Below are positions 25,277 through 34,251 of a DNA stretch of 53,803 nt, one piece after another. The notes beneath the pieces were generated by a model, which searched no databases, had not been told where the DNA came from, and was given only the letters and a program-made list of their open reading frames with translations. Location: assembly GCA_035527715.1 (NCBI GenBank), contig DATKZY010000138.1, positions 1 through 53,803 on the forward strand, written 5' to 3'. A program made the position numbers and the translations under genes. Source of the stretch: DSUN01 sp035527715. GTDB taxonomy: Bacteria > Planctomycetota > PUPC01 > DSUN01. Each line of letters starts with the position of its first letter. Positions within the stretch are counted from its first letter, which is position 1.

Positions 25277-26389
25277 TCAGCGCTCCCCATATTTGTAGTA
25301 GGCCGCGCAGCTTCCCTCGGTGGAGACCATGCACGGGCCAACGGGGGTGGCGGGGGTGCAGCGGCCGGCGAAGAGGGGACACTCGGGTGGCTCGATGAGG
25401 CCGCGAAGCACCTCGCCGCACGAGCAGCCGGGGTTCTCCAACTCGGGCGGGACCTCGATGCCCAGGGCTTCGAGCGCGTCGTGGGCGCGAAGCTCGGGCC
25501 GAAGCTCCAGGCCGCTCATCGGGATGGTGCCCAGGCCCCGCCACGCCGCGTCGCAGGGACGAAACACCTCGTCCACCCGCTCGCGGGCCTTGGCGTTGCC
25601 CTCGGGGTGAACCCAGCGCTTGTATTGAATCTCGACCTTCGGGTCGGCCTCGACGACCTGGAGGAGGAGCATGGCGATGCCTTCGAGAATGTCCTCGGCC
25701 TCGAAGCCCGTGACGACGCACGGCACGCGGTAGTTTGCGGCGAGCGGCTCGTAGATGGCCGAGCCGGTGATCACGCTCACGTGGCCGGGGCACAGAAAGC
25801 CGTCGAGCTTCACCTCGCCGCCGGCGAGGATCGCCTCCATCGCGGGGGGGATCACCTTGTTGGCCACGAGGAAAAGCATGTTCGCGAGGCCGCGGTCGCG
25901 GGCATAGGCCACCGTCGCCGCGACGGCGGGCGTGGTGGTCTCGAAGCCGATGGCGAAGAAGACCACGGTGCGGCGCGGCTCGGCCTCGGCCAGCTTCAGC
26001 GCGTCGAGCGGCGAATAGACCATCCGCACGTCGGCCCCCTCGGCCTTCGCGCGCTCGAGGCTGGAGGCGCTGCCCGGCACGCGCACCATGTCGCCGAACG
26101 TGGCCAGGCACACGCCGGGCCGCCGCGCGATCGCGAGCGCGGCATCCACCATGCCCATCGGGGTCACGCACACGGGGCAGCCCGGGCCGCTGAGGAGCTT
26201 CACGTTCGGCGGCAGCATGGCGCGGATGCCGCTGCGGAACATGGCCATCGTGTGGGTGCCGCAGACCTCCATGAAACGGACCGGGCGCCCGCCGAGCCGG
26301 GCGGCGCGCTCCGCGATGAGGTGCAGCAGGTCGGGCACGGAGCCGCGTGACGCGTGACGCGTGACGCGTGACTGAGGAGGGGAACTCAA
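25277..26389 (-). CDS. hypD: Hydrogenase formation protein HypD
   Basis: A 370-residue [4Fe-4S] scaffold protein on which the Fe(CN)2CO unit is built. The signature blocks are FMEVCGTHTM, LLSGPGCPVCVTP, FAIGFETTTPA, PGHVSVITG and, at the C terminus, NPGCSCGEVLRG and CPLFAGRCTP, which include the cluster-ligand Cys residues. The called start is TTG overlapping the hypC stop (TTGA), with GGAGGAGG 7 bp upstream; it encodes an extra N-terminal SRVTRHASRGS peptide derived from the heptamer repeat. A GTG at 26338 (VPDLLHLI) is the conserved-domain alternative but lacks a ribosome site. Assignment is firm; the start is uncertain. Confidence 0.94.
   Translation of the reverse strand: MSSPPQSRVTRHASRGSVPDLLHLIAERAARLGGRPVRFMEVCGTHTMAMFRSGIRAMLPPNVKLLSGPGCPVCVTPMGMVDAALAIARRPGVCLATFGDMVRVPGSASSLERAKAEGADVRMVYSPLDALKLAEAEPRRTVVFFAIGFETTTPAVAATVAYARDRGLANMLFLVANKVIPPAMEAILAGGEVKLDGFLCPGHVSVITGSAIYEPLAANYRVPCVVTGFEAEDILEGIAMLLLQVVEADPKVEIQYKRWVHPEGNAKARERVDEVFRPCDAAWRGLGTIPMSGLELRPELRAHDALEALGIEVPPELENPGCSCGEVLRGLIEPPECPLFAGRCTPATPVGPCMVSTEGSCAAYYKYGER
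26345..26372. repeat. Four exact GCGTGAC heptamers at the hypC-hypD junction
   Basis: Four tandem copies of GCGTGAC lie within the 5' end of hypD as called. The minus-strand reading gives the codons for SRVTRHASR. The same heptamer occurs at 24249 and 26658. Confidence 0.9.
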
Positions 26390-26634
26390 GGCTCGTCCTC
26401 CTCCAAGGGCTCGCCGCTTTCCAGGCTGGCAATCTCCTCCCAGATGCGCAGGCTCTCGGCCGCGTCCTCGGGCGTCATCTTCTCGATGGCGAAGCCCGCG
26501 TGCACGAGCACGTAGTCGCCGAGCTGAGGCTCGTCCACGAAACTCACGTCGGCCTCGCGGCGGTTGCCCATCACGTCCACCACCGCGAGCCGGCCGGTCA
26601 ACTCAACAATCCTTGCGGGCACGGACAAACACAC
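26386..26634 (-). CDS. hypC: Hydrogenase assembly chaperone HypC
   Basis: An 82-residue HypC/HupF chaperone that binds HypD and the hydrogenase large-subunit precursor. The start is GTG, giving M-C-L-S-V-P-A: HypC needs Cys at position 2, exposed when fMet is removed, and a GAGGAG ribosome site lies just upstream. A longer version beginning nine codons earlier would bury that Cys. Conserved features are CLSVPARIVE, LAVVDVMG, LGDYVLVHAGFAIEKM and the acidic tail. It overlaps hypD by 4 bp and lies 37 bp downstream of hypF. Assignment is firm. Confidence 0.92.
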   Translation of the reverse strand: MCLSVPARIVELTGRLAVVDVMGNRREADVSFVDEPQLGDYVLVHAGFAIEKMTPEDAAESLRIWEEIASLESGEPLEEDEP

Positions 26635-26657
26635 GGGCTTCCTCTCCTCTTGTCTTC

Positions 26658-26685
26658 TCACGCGTCACGGGTCACGCGTCACGCA
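26658..26685. repeat. Four GCGTGAC-type heptamers overlapping the hypF stop codon
   Basis: The minus strand reads GCGTGAC, GCGTGAC, CCGTGAC, GCGTGA. The hypF stop codon (TGA, 26672-26674) is supplied by the repeat, so the last residues of HypF (RDA) are repeat-derived. Confidence 0.88.
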
Positions 26686-28936
26686 TCCTCGCCAACGCCA
26701 CCACCGCCTGCCCGAGCGACACGCCGCCGTCGTTCGTCGGCACCAGGCGATGATAGCGGACAACGAAGCCGCTGCGCTCGAGTGCAGCAGTGGCGCCTTC
26801 GAGGAGGCGCAGGTTCTGGAAGCAGCCTCCGCTGAGGGTCACCGTGTCCAGGCCCCGCTCGCGGCGGGCCACGACGCACACGGCTCGCACCAACTCGATG
26901 ATCGTACTGTGGAAGCGGGCGGCGATCAACCCGCGGGGCGTGCCCCGCCGCAGGTCGTCGAGCACCGTGCGCACGATCTCGCGCGGGTCAACGGTCCACG
27001 GCGTCGCAGTCACGTCGAGGTTGAAGGGATAATAGACCTTGTCGGGGGCATCGGCGGCCGCTTCGAGCTCGATGGCGGCCTGGCCCTCGTAGCTCACGCG
27101 GGTGCAAATGCCCAGGAGCGCCGACACCCCGTCGAACAGGCGGCCCATCGAGGAGGTCTCGGGGCACGCGACCTGCCTGTCGAGAAGCTGCTGCACCGCA
27201 GCGAGGTCGTGCGCACCAACTCCCGCCCGTTCCAGTTCGGGGAACGAGGCGGCGCCGAGATAGGCCAGCGTCATCCGCCACGGCTCCTTGATCGCCCGCT
27301 CGGCGCCCGGCATCGGCACGTAGGCGAGATGCGCCAGCCGCTCGAAATCCGAGAGCGTGGCGACCAGGACCTCGCCGCCCCACACCTTGCCGTCGGCGCC
27401 GTAGCCCGTGCCGTCGAGCGACACGCCCAGCACCGGCCCCTCGAGCCCGTGCTCGGCCATCACCGAGACGGCGTGGGCGTGATGGTGCTGCACGCCGACC
27501 AATTCCACGTTGCTCAGGCGACGCGCGTATGCCGTCGAGTGATAGCCAGGGTGGAGGTCGTGGGCGACCAGGGTCGGGCGGGTCTCGAGGATGCCCTGGA
27601 AGTGCTCGATGGTCTCCTCGAAGAAGGCCAGGGCGTCGGCGTGGTCGAGATCGCCGATGTGCTGGCTCAGATAGGCCCGGCCCTTGCGGATGATGCAGAT
27701 GGTGTTCTTCAGGTCGCCCCCGAGCGCAAGGACGGGACCCTCGACACCGACGGGAATGGCCCGCGGCACGTTGCCGCGCGCGCGGCGCTGGACGATTGGC
27801 TCGCCGCGGAAGACCCGCATCACCGAGTCGTCGGAGCGGCGGATGATGTCGCGGTCGTGCACGAGGAACAGGTCGGCCACCGAGCCAAGGCGCTCGAACG
27901 CCTCGGCGTTGTCAATGGCGATCGGCTCGTCGGTGCGGTTGGCGCTCGTCATCACCAGCGCCGCGAAGCCGTGCTGCATCAGGAGCACGTGGACGGGCGT
28001 GTAGGGCAGCATGACGCCGAAGAACTGGCTGGCGGGCGCAATGGCCTCGGCGAGGGGGTGTCCCTCGCGCTTGCGGGCGAGGACGATGGGCTTGCGCCAG
28101 CTCAGGAGCAGGCGCTCCTCGGCCTCGGTGAGGTCGCACAGGCGACGGGCGGCCTCGAGGTCGGGCACCATGACGGCGAAGGGCTTCTTCTCGCGCCACT
28201 TGCGCTCGCGGAGGGTTTGCGCCGCATCCTGGTTCGTCGCGTCGCAGGCGAGGTGGAACCCGCCGAGGCCCTTGATGGCGGCGAGCTTGCCCTCTCGCAG
28301 CGCGGCGGCCACCGCGCCGATTGGGTCATCGGTCTGGATCGGCTCGCCCTTGGGGTCGAGCAGCGCGAGTTGCGGCCCGCAGACCCAGCAGGCGTTGGGC
28401 TGGGCGTGGAAGCGGCGGTCGGCGGGGTCGTCGTACTCGCGCTGGCAGTTGGGGCACATCGTGAAGCGCTTCATCGAGGTGAACGGCCGGTCGTAGGGCA
28501 GCGATTCGGCGATGGTGAAGCGCGGGCCGCAGTTCGTGCAGTTGATGAAGGGATAGCCGTAGCGGCGGTCAGCGGGGTCGAGCAGCTCGCGGCGGCAGTC
28601 GTCGCAGACCCCCATGTCGGGCGGAATCTCGGCCAGCGCGTCGGCCAGCCGCTCGCTCTTCACGATGGTGAACGTCGCCTCGCCCACAGGCTCGATGGCC
28701 TCGTGCCGCACCTCGGCTATATCGCTCACGGGCGGCGCCTCGGGCACGAGACGCTCGACGAAGCGGTCGCAGCGCTCCCTCGGCCCCTCGACCTCGATCA
28801 CCACACCCGAGGAATCGTTGCGCACCCACCCCGCCAGGGCCAGGCTCTGCGCCAGGCGATAGACGTAGGGCCGAAAGCCCACGCCCTGCACCGTGCCTCG
28901 GACGTGGACGCGATATCGTGCCGTATCGTCGGGCAT
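26672..28936 (-). CDS. hypF: Carbamoyltransferase HypF
   Basis: A 754-residue protein of full length that makes the carbamoyl group for the cyanide ligands and passes it to HypE. Domains in order: acylphosphatase (about 1-90, VRGTVQGVGFRPYVYRLA); two zinc fingers (about 108-190, CDDC, CTNCG, CPNC, CWVCG); YrdC-like (about 200-390, IKGLGGFHLACDA, KPFAVMV, VMTSANRTDEP); and a Kae1/TobZ-like carbamoyltransferase (about 400-754, HDLHPGYHSTAYA, VQHHHAHAVSVMAEH, SLDGTGYGADG, LSGGCFQN). It is the first gene of the hypFCDE-queA series. Neither hypA, hypB nor hydrogenase subunits are in the window. Confidence 0.96.
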   Translation of the reverse strand: MPDDTARYRVHVRGTVQGVGFRPYVYRLAQSLALAGWVRNDSSGVVIEVEGPRERCDRFVERLVPEAPPVSDIAEVRHEAIEPVGEATFTIVKSERLADALAEIPPDMGVCDDCRRELLDPADRRYGYPFINCTNCGPRFTIAESLPYDRPFTSMKRFTMCPNCQREYDDPADRRFHAQPNACWVCGPQLALLDPKGEPIQTDDPIGAVAAALREGKLAAIKGLGGFHLACDATNQDAAQTLRERKWREKKPFAVMVPDLEAARRLCDLTEAEERLLLSWRKPIVLARKREGHPLAEAIAPASQFFGVMLPYTPVHVLLMQHGFAALVMTSANRTDEPIAIDNAEAFERLGSVADLFLVHDRDIIRRSDDSVMRVFRGEPIVQRRARGNVPRAIPVGVEGPVLALGGDLKNTICIIRKGRAYLSQHIGDLDHADALAFFEETIEHFQGILETRPTLVAHDLHPGYHSTAYARRLSNVELVGVQHHHAHAVSVMAEHGLEGPVLGVSLDGTGYGADGKVWGGEVLVATLSDFERLAHLAYVPMPGAERAIKEPWRMTLAYLGAASFPELERAGVGAHDLAAVQQLLDRQVACPETSSMGRLFDGVSALLGICTRVSYEGQAAIELEAAADAPDKVYYPFNLDVTATPWTVDPREIVRTVLDDLRRGTPRGLIAARFHSTIIELVRAVCVVARRERGLDTVTLSGGCFQNLRLLEGATAALERSGFVVRYHRLVPTNDGGVSLGQAVVALARMRDA

Positions 28937-29047
28937 TGGCTTCGCCTTCCTCCGCCCGCATTATAGCAGATGCCCCGCGCACAGAGGAAGGAGGAGCATG
29001 CCTCCGGTGCGGTTCCGTATGGCCTGGCGGGCAGGTTGCGGCGTGCT

Positions 29048-30418
29048 CTACTTCGCGGCTCCCTCGACCTCGGCGGCGAAGGCGTGAAGCCACTCCTCCA
29101 GGTTCGTATAGCCGTCTCCGTCGTCGTCCCCGTTCGGGTTGTCGGGGAGCGTCAAGGTGCGCTGTTTCCCGTCGAGGTCCGGCCAGCCGCCGACGTCCTC
29201 CTGGCTGGAGGGGATAGAGCCGCTCTGCTCGCGGACCGACTTGACGACGCGCGCGTCCACCGGATCGCGGTCGGCGGGGCGTGCGCCGGCGTTGGCCAGC
29301 ACCCACTCCTCCACCCCGGCCGCCGGCTTGACCGCGAGGCCGGGCACGGCGATGGGCGCCTTGCCCGCACGGCACGCCTCGGCAACCCCCGGCTCGAAGG
29401 GCATGAAAACCTCGTTCCACACCTCGGCGACGGACGCGAATGTCTTGCCGTTGAACACGTTGTCGGGGGCGAAGTAGTAGCGGGTGTCGGGATGCATGGC
29501 CCTCGCGACGACGGGGTAGCGGGTCCGCTTGACGACGTTGCCCACGGCGCTGATCCACTGGTGCCCGCGCTTCGCCGTGCAGTCGCCCTTCATGGCGAAG
29601 TGGGCGTCATCAACGAGGTTATTCGCGATCACCGCTTCCGCGCCGCCGTTGACGGTGGGGTTGCGCCCCTTGTTGTGCGCGAAGAGGCTGCCGATGACCG
29701 CCACCCGCTGGCCCTCTTTCCGCGTATTGGCGGGGCCCTGGTTCATGATGAGCAACCCCCTGGAGTGGCCGCCCTTGTGGTGCTTCGCGCTGTCGAGCGC
29801 CTCGCTGAAGATGCAGTGGCGGAAGGTCAGGTCGCTGCCCCGCGTCTGCACGTTCTCGTCGGTCGCCCAACTGAACGAGCAGTGGTCAACGACGACCCGG
29901 TCGCCGCCGACCTTCATGCAGTCCCGCTCGCTCCACTGCGTCCAGCCGCTCTTCTCGTCGCGCGCGGGCCGGTTCGGGTCCAGCAGGTCGCCGACGCGGA
30001 TGCGAATGTGCTGGAGCAGCACGTCGTGGGTGCTGATGTTCAGCTCGCAGCCTTTCAGCGTGATGCCGGGCGAGGGGGCGGCCTGACCCGCTATCGTTAC
30101 GTACGGATGCCGGATCGCGAGACTGCCGTACGGCGTGAAGTCAATGTTGCCCGAGACCTCGAACACGACGACGCGCGGGCCTTCGGCTTCCAGCGCTTCG
30201 CGCAACGACCCAGGCCCCTTGGGATTCAGGTTCGTCACCTTGATGACGCGGGTCCTGGGCACATCGAGGTGCCGCCCGCTGCCGGCGGGCGTCTCCATGC
30301 CGAAGCCTGCCGCTCTGGGGATGATCGGCAAGGGCTCGGCCGCGGACACGCGGGACGCCTGGACGAACAGCGCGGCTGCCCCAAGTGCAGCAGCCAGCAG
30401 CTCGCGGAACCTGACCAT
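29048..30418 (-). CDS. Secreted pectate-lyase-like protein (PL1 type) with a C-terminal calcium-binding-like motif
   Basis: A 456-residue exported protein. The signal peptide is MVRFRELLAAALGAAALFVQ..., ending near AAEP. The body is a right-handed beta-helix resembling pectate lyases: AAGFGMETPAGSGR, GSLREALEAEGPRVVVFEVSG, YVTIAGQAAPSPGITLKG, VVVDHCSFSWATDENV and VIGSLFAHNKGRNPTVN. The C terminus NPNGDDDGDGYTNLEEWL is an EF-hand/dockerin-like calcium loop, common at the end of PVC secreted enzymes. It would cleave polygalacturonate by beta-elimination. Start at ATG (30418) with a GAGGT site; a GTG five codons earlier is possible but has none. The family call is good; the exact polysaccharide is inferred. 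Confidence 0.82.
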   Translation of the reverse strand: MVRFRELLAAALGAAALFVQASRVSAAEPLPIIPRAAGFGMETPAGSGRHLDVPRTRVIKVTNLNPKGPGSLREALEAEGPRVVVFEVSGNIDFTPYGSLAIRHPYVTIAGQAAPSPGITLKGCELNISTHDVLLQHIRIRVGDLLDPNRPARDEKSGWTQWSERDCMKVGGDRVVVDHCSFSWATDENVQTRGSDLTFRHCIFSEALDSAKHHKGGHSRGLLIMNQGPANTRKEGQRVAVIGSLFAHNKGRNPTVNGGAEAVIANNLVDDAHFAMKGDCTAKRGHQWISAVGNVVKRTRYPVVARAMHPDTRYYFAPDNVFNGKTFASVAEVWNEVFMPFEPGVAEACRAGKAPIAVPGLAVKPAAGVEEWVLANAGARPADRDPVDARVVKSVREQSGSIPSSQEDVGGWPDLDGKQRTLTLPDNPNGDDDGDGYTNLEEWLHAFAAEVEGAAK

Positions 30419-30580
30419 TCTGCAACCTCGCACAAAGTGGATACCGGATCGCTCGCGAGCATTGTAGCGCCTCCCGACGGGGCGTCAAGGCATTTTGGCT
30501 CACGCGGACGCCGCTGGCCGGCCCGCGGGCGATTTGCTACACTGTCCAGCAACCCGCACAACACAGGAAAGGGCCATGCA

Positions 30581-31024
30581 TTGGAGCATCGCGCCGTGCT
30601 GTTCGACCTCGACGGAACGCTGCTGGACACGCTGGAGGACCTGGCGGATTCCACCAACGCCGCGCTCGCCCAGCTCGGCTTCCCGCCCCATCCGCTCGAT
30701 GCCTACAGGTATTTCGTCGGCGACGGCGTGACGAACCTGATCCTCCGCACCCTGCCCGAGGCCCATCGCGACGAGGCGACGGTCGCCCGAACGATGGACC
30801 TGATGCGCCGCATCTACGGCGAGCACTGGGCCGACAAGACGCGGCCCTATCCCGGCATCCCCGAGCTGCTCGATGCCCTGGCCGAATGCGGCGTCAAGAT
30901 GGCCGTCCGGCCGCTTGTCGTGAGCTCGGAGCGTATGGAAGAAACCAGGCCAATCCCTTTGCCGCTGCGGGGCCCTTCGCGGCCCTCGAGCGTGCTCTGG
31001 GCCACAGGGGCCGAAGGGGCGTGA
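30581..31024 (+). pseudogene. Truncated duplicate of the HAD phosphatase gene
   Basis: Residues 5-109 match the intact HAD phosphatase at 33554-34204 almost completely (AVLFDLDGTLLDT... through CGVKMAV); the DNA copy spans 30591-30906 with about 95 percent identity. After KMAV the sequence changes to an unrelated 39-residue tail, so the second half of the fold, with the conserved Lys and the metal-binding Asp motif, is lost. The usable start is TTG at 30581; the nearby ATG at 30576 is out of frame. It ends 1 bp before the GH42-like gene. Probably non-functional. Confidence 0.8.
30591..30906 (+). repeat. 316-bp direct repeat, copy 1 (5' part of HAD gene)
   Basis: Aligns without gaps to 33564-33879 at a fixed offset of 2973 bp, with about 95 percent identity. 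The two copies flank the GH42-like gene, so recombination between them would delete that gene. Confidence 0.9.
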
Positions 31025-31025
31025 A

Positions 31026-33545
31026 ATGCACAGAATGAGCTTTCTGGCCGCGGCGGCGCTGTTCGGCACTTCGCTGCGCGCGGAGGACCTTTTCATCGAG
31101 GCCGAAAGCTCGGCCGACCACTCGTTCAACGAGGCGGCCCGGTTCGAGAAAATCGTCAGCGGGGACCAGATCCTGCGGCTGTGGAAGGACGCCGCCCCGC
31201 CAGGGGAGGGCTACCACGCGACGTTCCCGTTCGCCGTCAACAAGGCGGGCGAGTTCCACCTCTGGCTGGCCCCTTCCCTCCCGCCCTTGACCAGCAACTT
31301 CTGGTGGCGGCTGGACGCGGGAGATTGGAGCCATTTCACGCCGGAGTGCGTCGAGGAGCCCGTGGCCCGCTTCGGCGTCTCCAACGCCATGGGCTGGGTT
31401 CTGCTCGCCTCGCCCGCCCTGGCCGCGGGCAAGCACACGCTGGCCGTCCGCGTCAACGAGCGGCGCAACAACGCCGAGCGGGCCTACCTGCTCTACCTCG
31501 ATGCCATCCTGGTCACGGACCGCGACGTCTATCCCCAGCGGCTCGTGACGCCAGGCGACGTCGCTCGGCTCGCGCCCCGGCCCCCGCCCCCGAAGCCGGT
31601 CGAGCGCGCCGGCAAGCCGGGCGATCCGATGGAGCTGGGCACCAGCGTCATGGACGACCGCCGCAACCGCCTGGTCAAGTCGCTGGGCTTCTGCTGCATC
31701 CAGACCGACTCCGACCACCTGACGGTCAACGAGGTGGAGCCCGGCAAGTGGGATTGGACAAGCGCCGACGCGGGGCTGGCCGCGGCGCGCCGGGCCGGCC
31801 TCAAGTGGCAGTACTTCCCCCACTTCAACTGGCCCCCCGAGTGGTATCGGAAAGGGGAGAAGTTCGTCCCCTCGATCGGCCTGCGGTCTAAGCGAAAGCT
31901 GGCCTGCATGTCGCTCTGGAGCCCCGACATCGTGCCCTGGTTCGAGCACGGCTACGCGGCCCTGGCCGAGCACTACGGCAGCGGCAGCGACCCCATGTAC
32001 GCCATCTACCTGGGCATCCACGGCGATTTCGGCGAGACGATGTTCCCGATGGGCTTCCATCCCGGCGAGAGGACGCGCTTCGGACCGGAAGGGACTGGCC
32101 TGGCCGACTACTGGTGTGGCGACGACGCGGCGCGGGCCGACTTCCGGCGCTTCGCACGCCAGAAGTACGGCAGCCCCGAAAAGCTCAACGCCGCCTGGGG
32201 CACGCAGTTCGCCTCGTTCGACGCCCTCGATTACCCCCCCGCCGCCTACGGCAAGGGCCCGGTCGCAGGCTCCGCCCAGAGCCGCTGGTACTGGCTCGAC
32301 TTCGTCGGCTGGTACTACGACAGCATGACGGCCTTCACGGGCGAGGTCTGCCGCATCGCGCGCAAGCACTTCCCGCAATCGCTGCTCCTCCTCCCCGTCG
32401 GCGGCGGCAACGAGAGCCTGGTTTACGGCCAGGATACCACGGCCATCCCCAGGGTGGCGAAGAAGCACGGCGTCCACATCCGCTCGACGCACGGCGGCTT
32501 CCAGCCCTTCGCCCAGGGCTACCCGGCCATGATCAAGCGGATCGCCACGCCCTGCAAGGTCTACGGCGTGCCCCACTGGCTCGAGCCGCCCAGCGCCATC
32601 AGCGCCGAGGGCGAGGTCAGCCGCATCATGGAAGCCATCTCCTGCGGCAACTACGGCTTCTGGGACTGGGGGCAGAACCCCGTGAACGCCGCCTGGGTCT
32701 TCCGCCAGTACGCAAGCTTCCTCACCCGCGAGACGCCCGTTGTGGACGTCGCGCTCTTCTTCCCGACCACCCACCACCGCCTGCGGCAAGGAGAGAACTA
32801 CCCGCGGCAACTCGCCGAGATGGGGGCCGCCCTCCGCGACGTGATGGACTACGACGTGGTGGACGAAGAGCTGATCGCCGACGACGGGCTGAAAGGCTAT
32901 CGCGTGCTCGTCTGGCTCGAAGGCGACTTCGTCGAGCACGACACCCTCGACCGCATCGCCCGATGGCTCGGAGACGGCGGCGTCCTGGTGCGGTTTGGCG
33001 CACAGGACGTGCGAGACGTGGAGGGCGAGACGAAGCTCGGCCGCGAGTTGCTGGGCCTGCCGCCACAAGCCCAACTGCGAACCCTCGCCGAACCGGCCGC
33101 GGCCGATCGCATCACGGCCAAGGAGCCTGGATTCCTGTCCCATGTCGCGGCGTACCAGGACCGGCGCGTCGCGACCGCCGTCACGGACCTCGACCCGAAG
33201 GCCCGTCCCCTCCTCGTCGCGGGCGACCTCCCCGCCGCCTGGGCGATGCCCCACGGCAAGGGCTGGGCCATCGCCTGGGCCGGGGGCGGAAGCCCCCCGC
33301 AGGCCCGGCAGACATTTTATGAGCTGCTGCGGGACGTGGTCTACAACCTCTCCAAGCTCGACCCGAGCAAGGCCGATGCTCAGGAGGTGGACACGGCGTG
33401 GGACGGCGTGTACGCCACGCTCCTCGCCAATGGCGAGGTGATCCTGCACAACCTGGCGTCCGAGGAGCGGACGAAGAAGGTCGGCTCGGCCACGATCGCG
33501 CTTCCTCCCAAGTCGCTGCGGAGCATCCTGTTCCGAACCCGCTAG
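31026..33545 (+). CDS. Secreted GH42-like glycoside hydrolase (clan GH-A) with trimerisation-like domain
   Basis: An 839-residue protein with a short signal sequence (MHRMSFLAAAALFGTSLRAE). Residues 20-170 look like a beta-sandwich carbohydrate-binding region (FHLWLAPSLPP). A TIM-barrel follows: WDWTSADAGLAAARRAGLKWQ, GIHGDFGETMFP (Glu337, probable acid/base) and VYGVPHWLEPPS (Glu520, possible nucleophile). The last third (TPVVDVALFFPTTHHRL... GYRVLVWLEGDFVEHDTLDRIARWLGDGGVLV) resembles the GH42 trimerisation domain. Enzymes of this layout act on beta-galactosides. It is separated by 8 bp from the following HAD gene. The fold is likely; the substrate is unknown. Confidence 0.72.
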   Translation: MHRMSFLAAAALFGTSLRAEDLFIEAESSADHSFNEAARFEKIVSGDQILRLWKDAAPPGEGYHATFPFAVNKAGEFHLWLAPSLPPLTSNFWWRLDAGDWSHFTPECVEEPVARFGVSNAMGWVLLASPALAAGKHTLAVRVNERRNNAERAYLLYLDAILVTDRDVYPQRLVTPGDVARLAPRPPPPKPVERAGKPGDPMELGTSVMDDRRNRLVKSLGFCCIQTDSDHLTVNEVEPGKWDWTSADAGLAAARRAGLKWQYFPHFNWPPEWYRKGEKFVPSIGLRSKRKLACMSLWSPDIVPWFEHGYAALAEHYGSGSDPMYAIYLGIHGDFGETMFPMGFHPGERTRFGPEGTGLADYWCGDDAARADFRRFARQKYGSPEKLNAAWGTQFASFDALDYPPAAYGKGPVAGSAQSRWYWLDFVGWYYDSMTAFTGEVCRIARKHFPQSLLLLPVGGGNESLVYGQDTTAIPRVAKKHGVHIRSTHGGFQPFAQGYPAMIKRIATPCKVYGVPHWLEPPSAISAEGEVSRIMEAISCGNYGFWDWGQNPVNAAWVFRQYASFLTRETPVVDVALFFPTTHHRLRQGENYPRQLAEMGAALRDVMDYDVVDEELIADDGLKGYRVLVWLEGDFVEHDTLDRIARWLGDGGVLVRFGAQDVRDVEGETKLGRELLGLPPQAQLRTLAEPAAADRITAKEPGFLSHVAAYQDRRVATAVTDLDPKARPLLVAGDLPAAWAMPHGKGWAIAWAGGGSPPQARQTFYELLRDVVYNLSKLDPSKADAQEVDTAWDGVYATLLANGEVILHNLASEERTKKVGSATIALPPKSLRSILFRTR

Positions 33546-33553
33546 GAGCTTCC

Positions 33554-34204
33554 GTGAACTACCGCGCCGTGCTGTTCGACCTCGACGGAACGCTGCTGGA
33601 CACGCTGGAGGACCTGGCGGATTCCACCAACGCCGCGCTCGCCCAGCTCGGCTTCCCGCCCCACCCGCTCGATGCCTACAGGTATTTCGTGGGCGACGGC
33701 GTGACGAACCTGATCGTCCGCACCCTGCCCGAGGCCCATCGCGACGAGGCGACCGTCGGGCGTACGATGGACCTGATGCGCCGCATCTACGGCGAGCACT
33801 GGGCCGACAAGACGCGGCCCTACCCCGGCGTGCCCGAGCTGCTCGGTGCACTGGCCGCGCGGGGCGTGAAAATGGCCGTGCTGTCGAACAAGCCCGACGA
33901 CTCGACGAAGCTCTGCGTGGCGAAGCTCCTGCCGCACTGGCGCTTCGACGCCGTCATCGGGCAGAGCACGACCGTTCCGCCCAAGCCCGACCTGGCCGGC
34001 GTGCGGCAGATCGTCGCCACGCTGGGCGTGCCCGTCGGGCAGTTCCTCTATCTCGGCGACACGAACACGGACATGCAGACGGCGAACGCCGCGGGGATGT
34101 TCGCCGTGGGCGCCCTCTGGGGCTTCCGCACCGCCGAGGAGTTGCGTGCCGCGGGAGCCAAGGTGCTTATCGAGAAGCCGACAGAGCTGCTCGACCTCTT
34201 GTGA
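33554..34204 (+). CDS. HAD-family phosphatase (phosphoglycolate phosphatase-like)
   Basis: A 216-residue HAD hydrolase. Motif I is VLFDLDGTLLDT, with the nucleophile and acid/base Asp; the helical cap follows (DLADSTNAALAQLGFPPHPL). Motif II is LSNKPDD, and motif IV is YLGDTNTDMQTANAAG. This is the layout of Gph-type phosphatases that hydrolyse 2-phosphoglycolate or sugar phosphates. Start is GTG at 33554 with AGGAG 7 bp upstream. Its 5' half is duplicated in truncated form at 30581-31024. Confidence 0.88.
   Translation: MNYRAVLFDLDGTLLDTLEDLADSTNAALAQLGFPPHPLDAYRYFVGDGVTNLIVRTLPEAHRDEATVGRTMDLMRRIYGEHWADKTRPYPGVPELLGALAARGVKMAVLSNKPDDSTKLCVAKLLPHWRFDAVIGQSTTVPPKPDLAGVRQIVATLGVPVGQFLYLGDTNTDMQTANAAGMFAVGALWGFRTAEELRAAGAKVLIEKPTELLDLL
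33564..33879 (+). repeat. 316-bp direct repeat, copy 2 (inside intact HAD gene)
   Basis: Counterpart of 30591-30906 at an offset of 2973 bp. The upstream copy ends at the codons for KMAV; here the gene continues intact into the conserved second half. Confidence 0.9.
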
Positions 34205-34251
34205 TGGTAGGGCGTGCATACCTGCACGCGGAATCGTTGGAGGATGCCTCG

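Noticed and set aside
30894..33851. A 985-codon minus-strand frame opposite the GH42-like gene
   Set aside because: Antisense shadow: Arg/Gly/Val-rich with no recognisable motif, while the plus strand encodes a signal peptide and glycosidase motifs.
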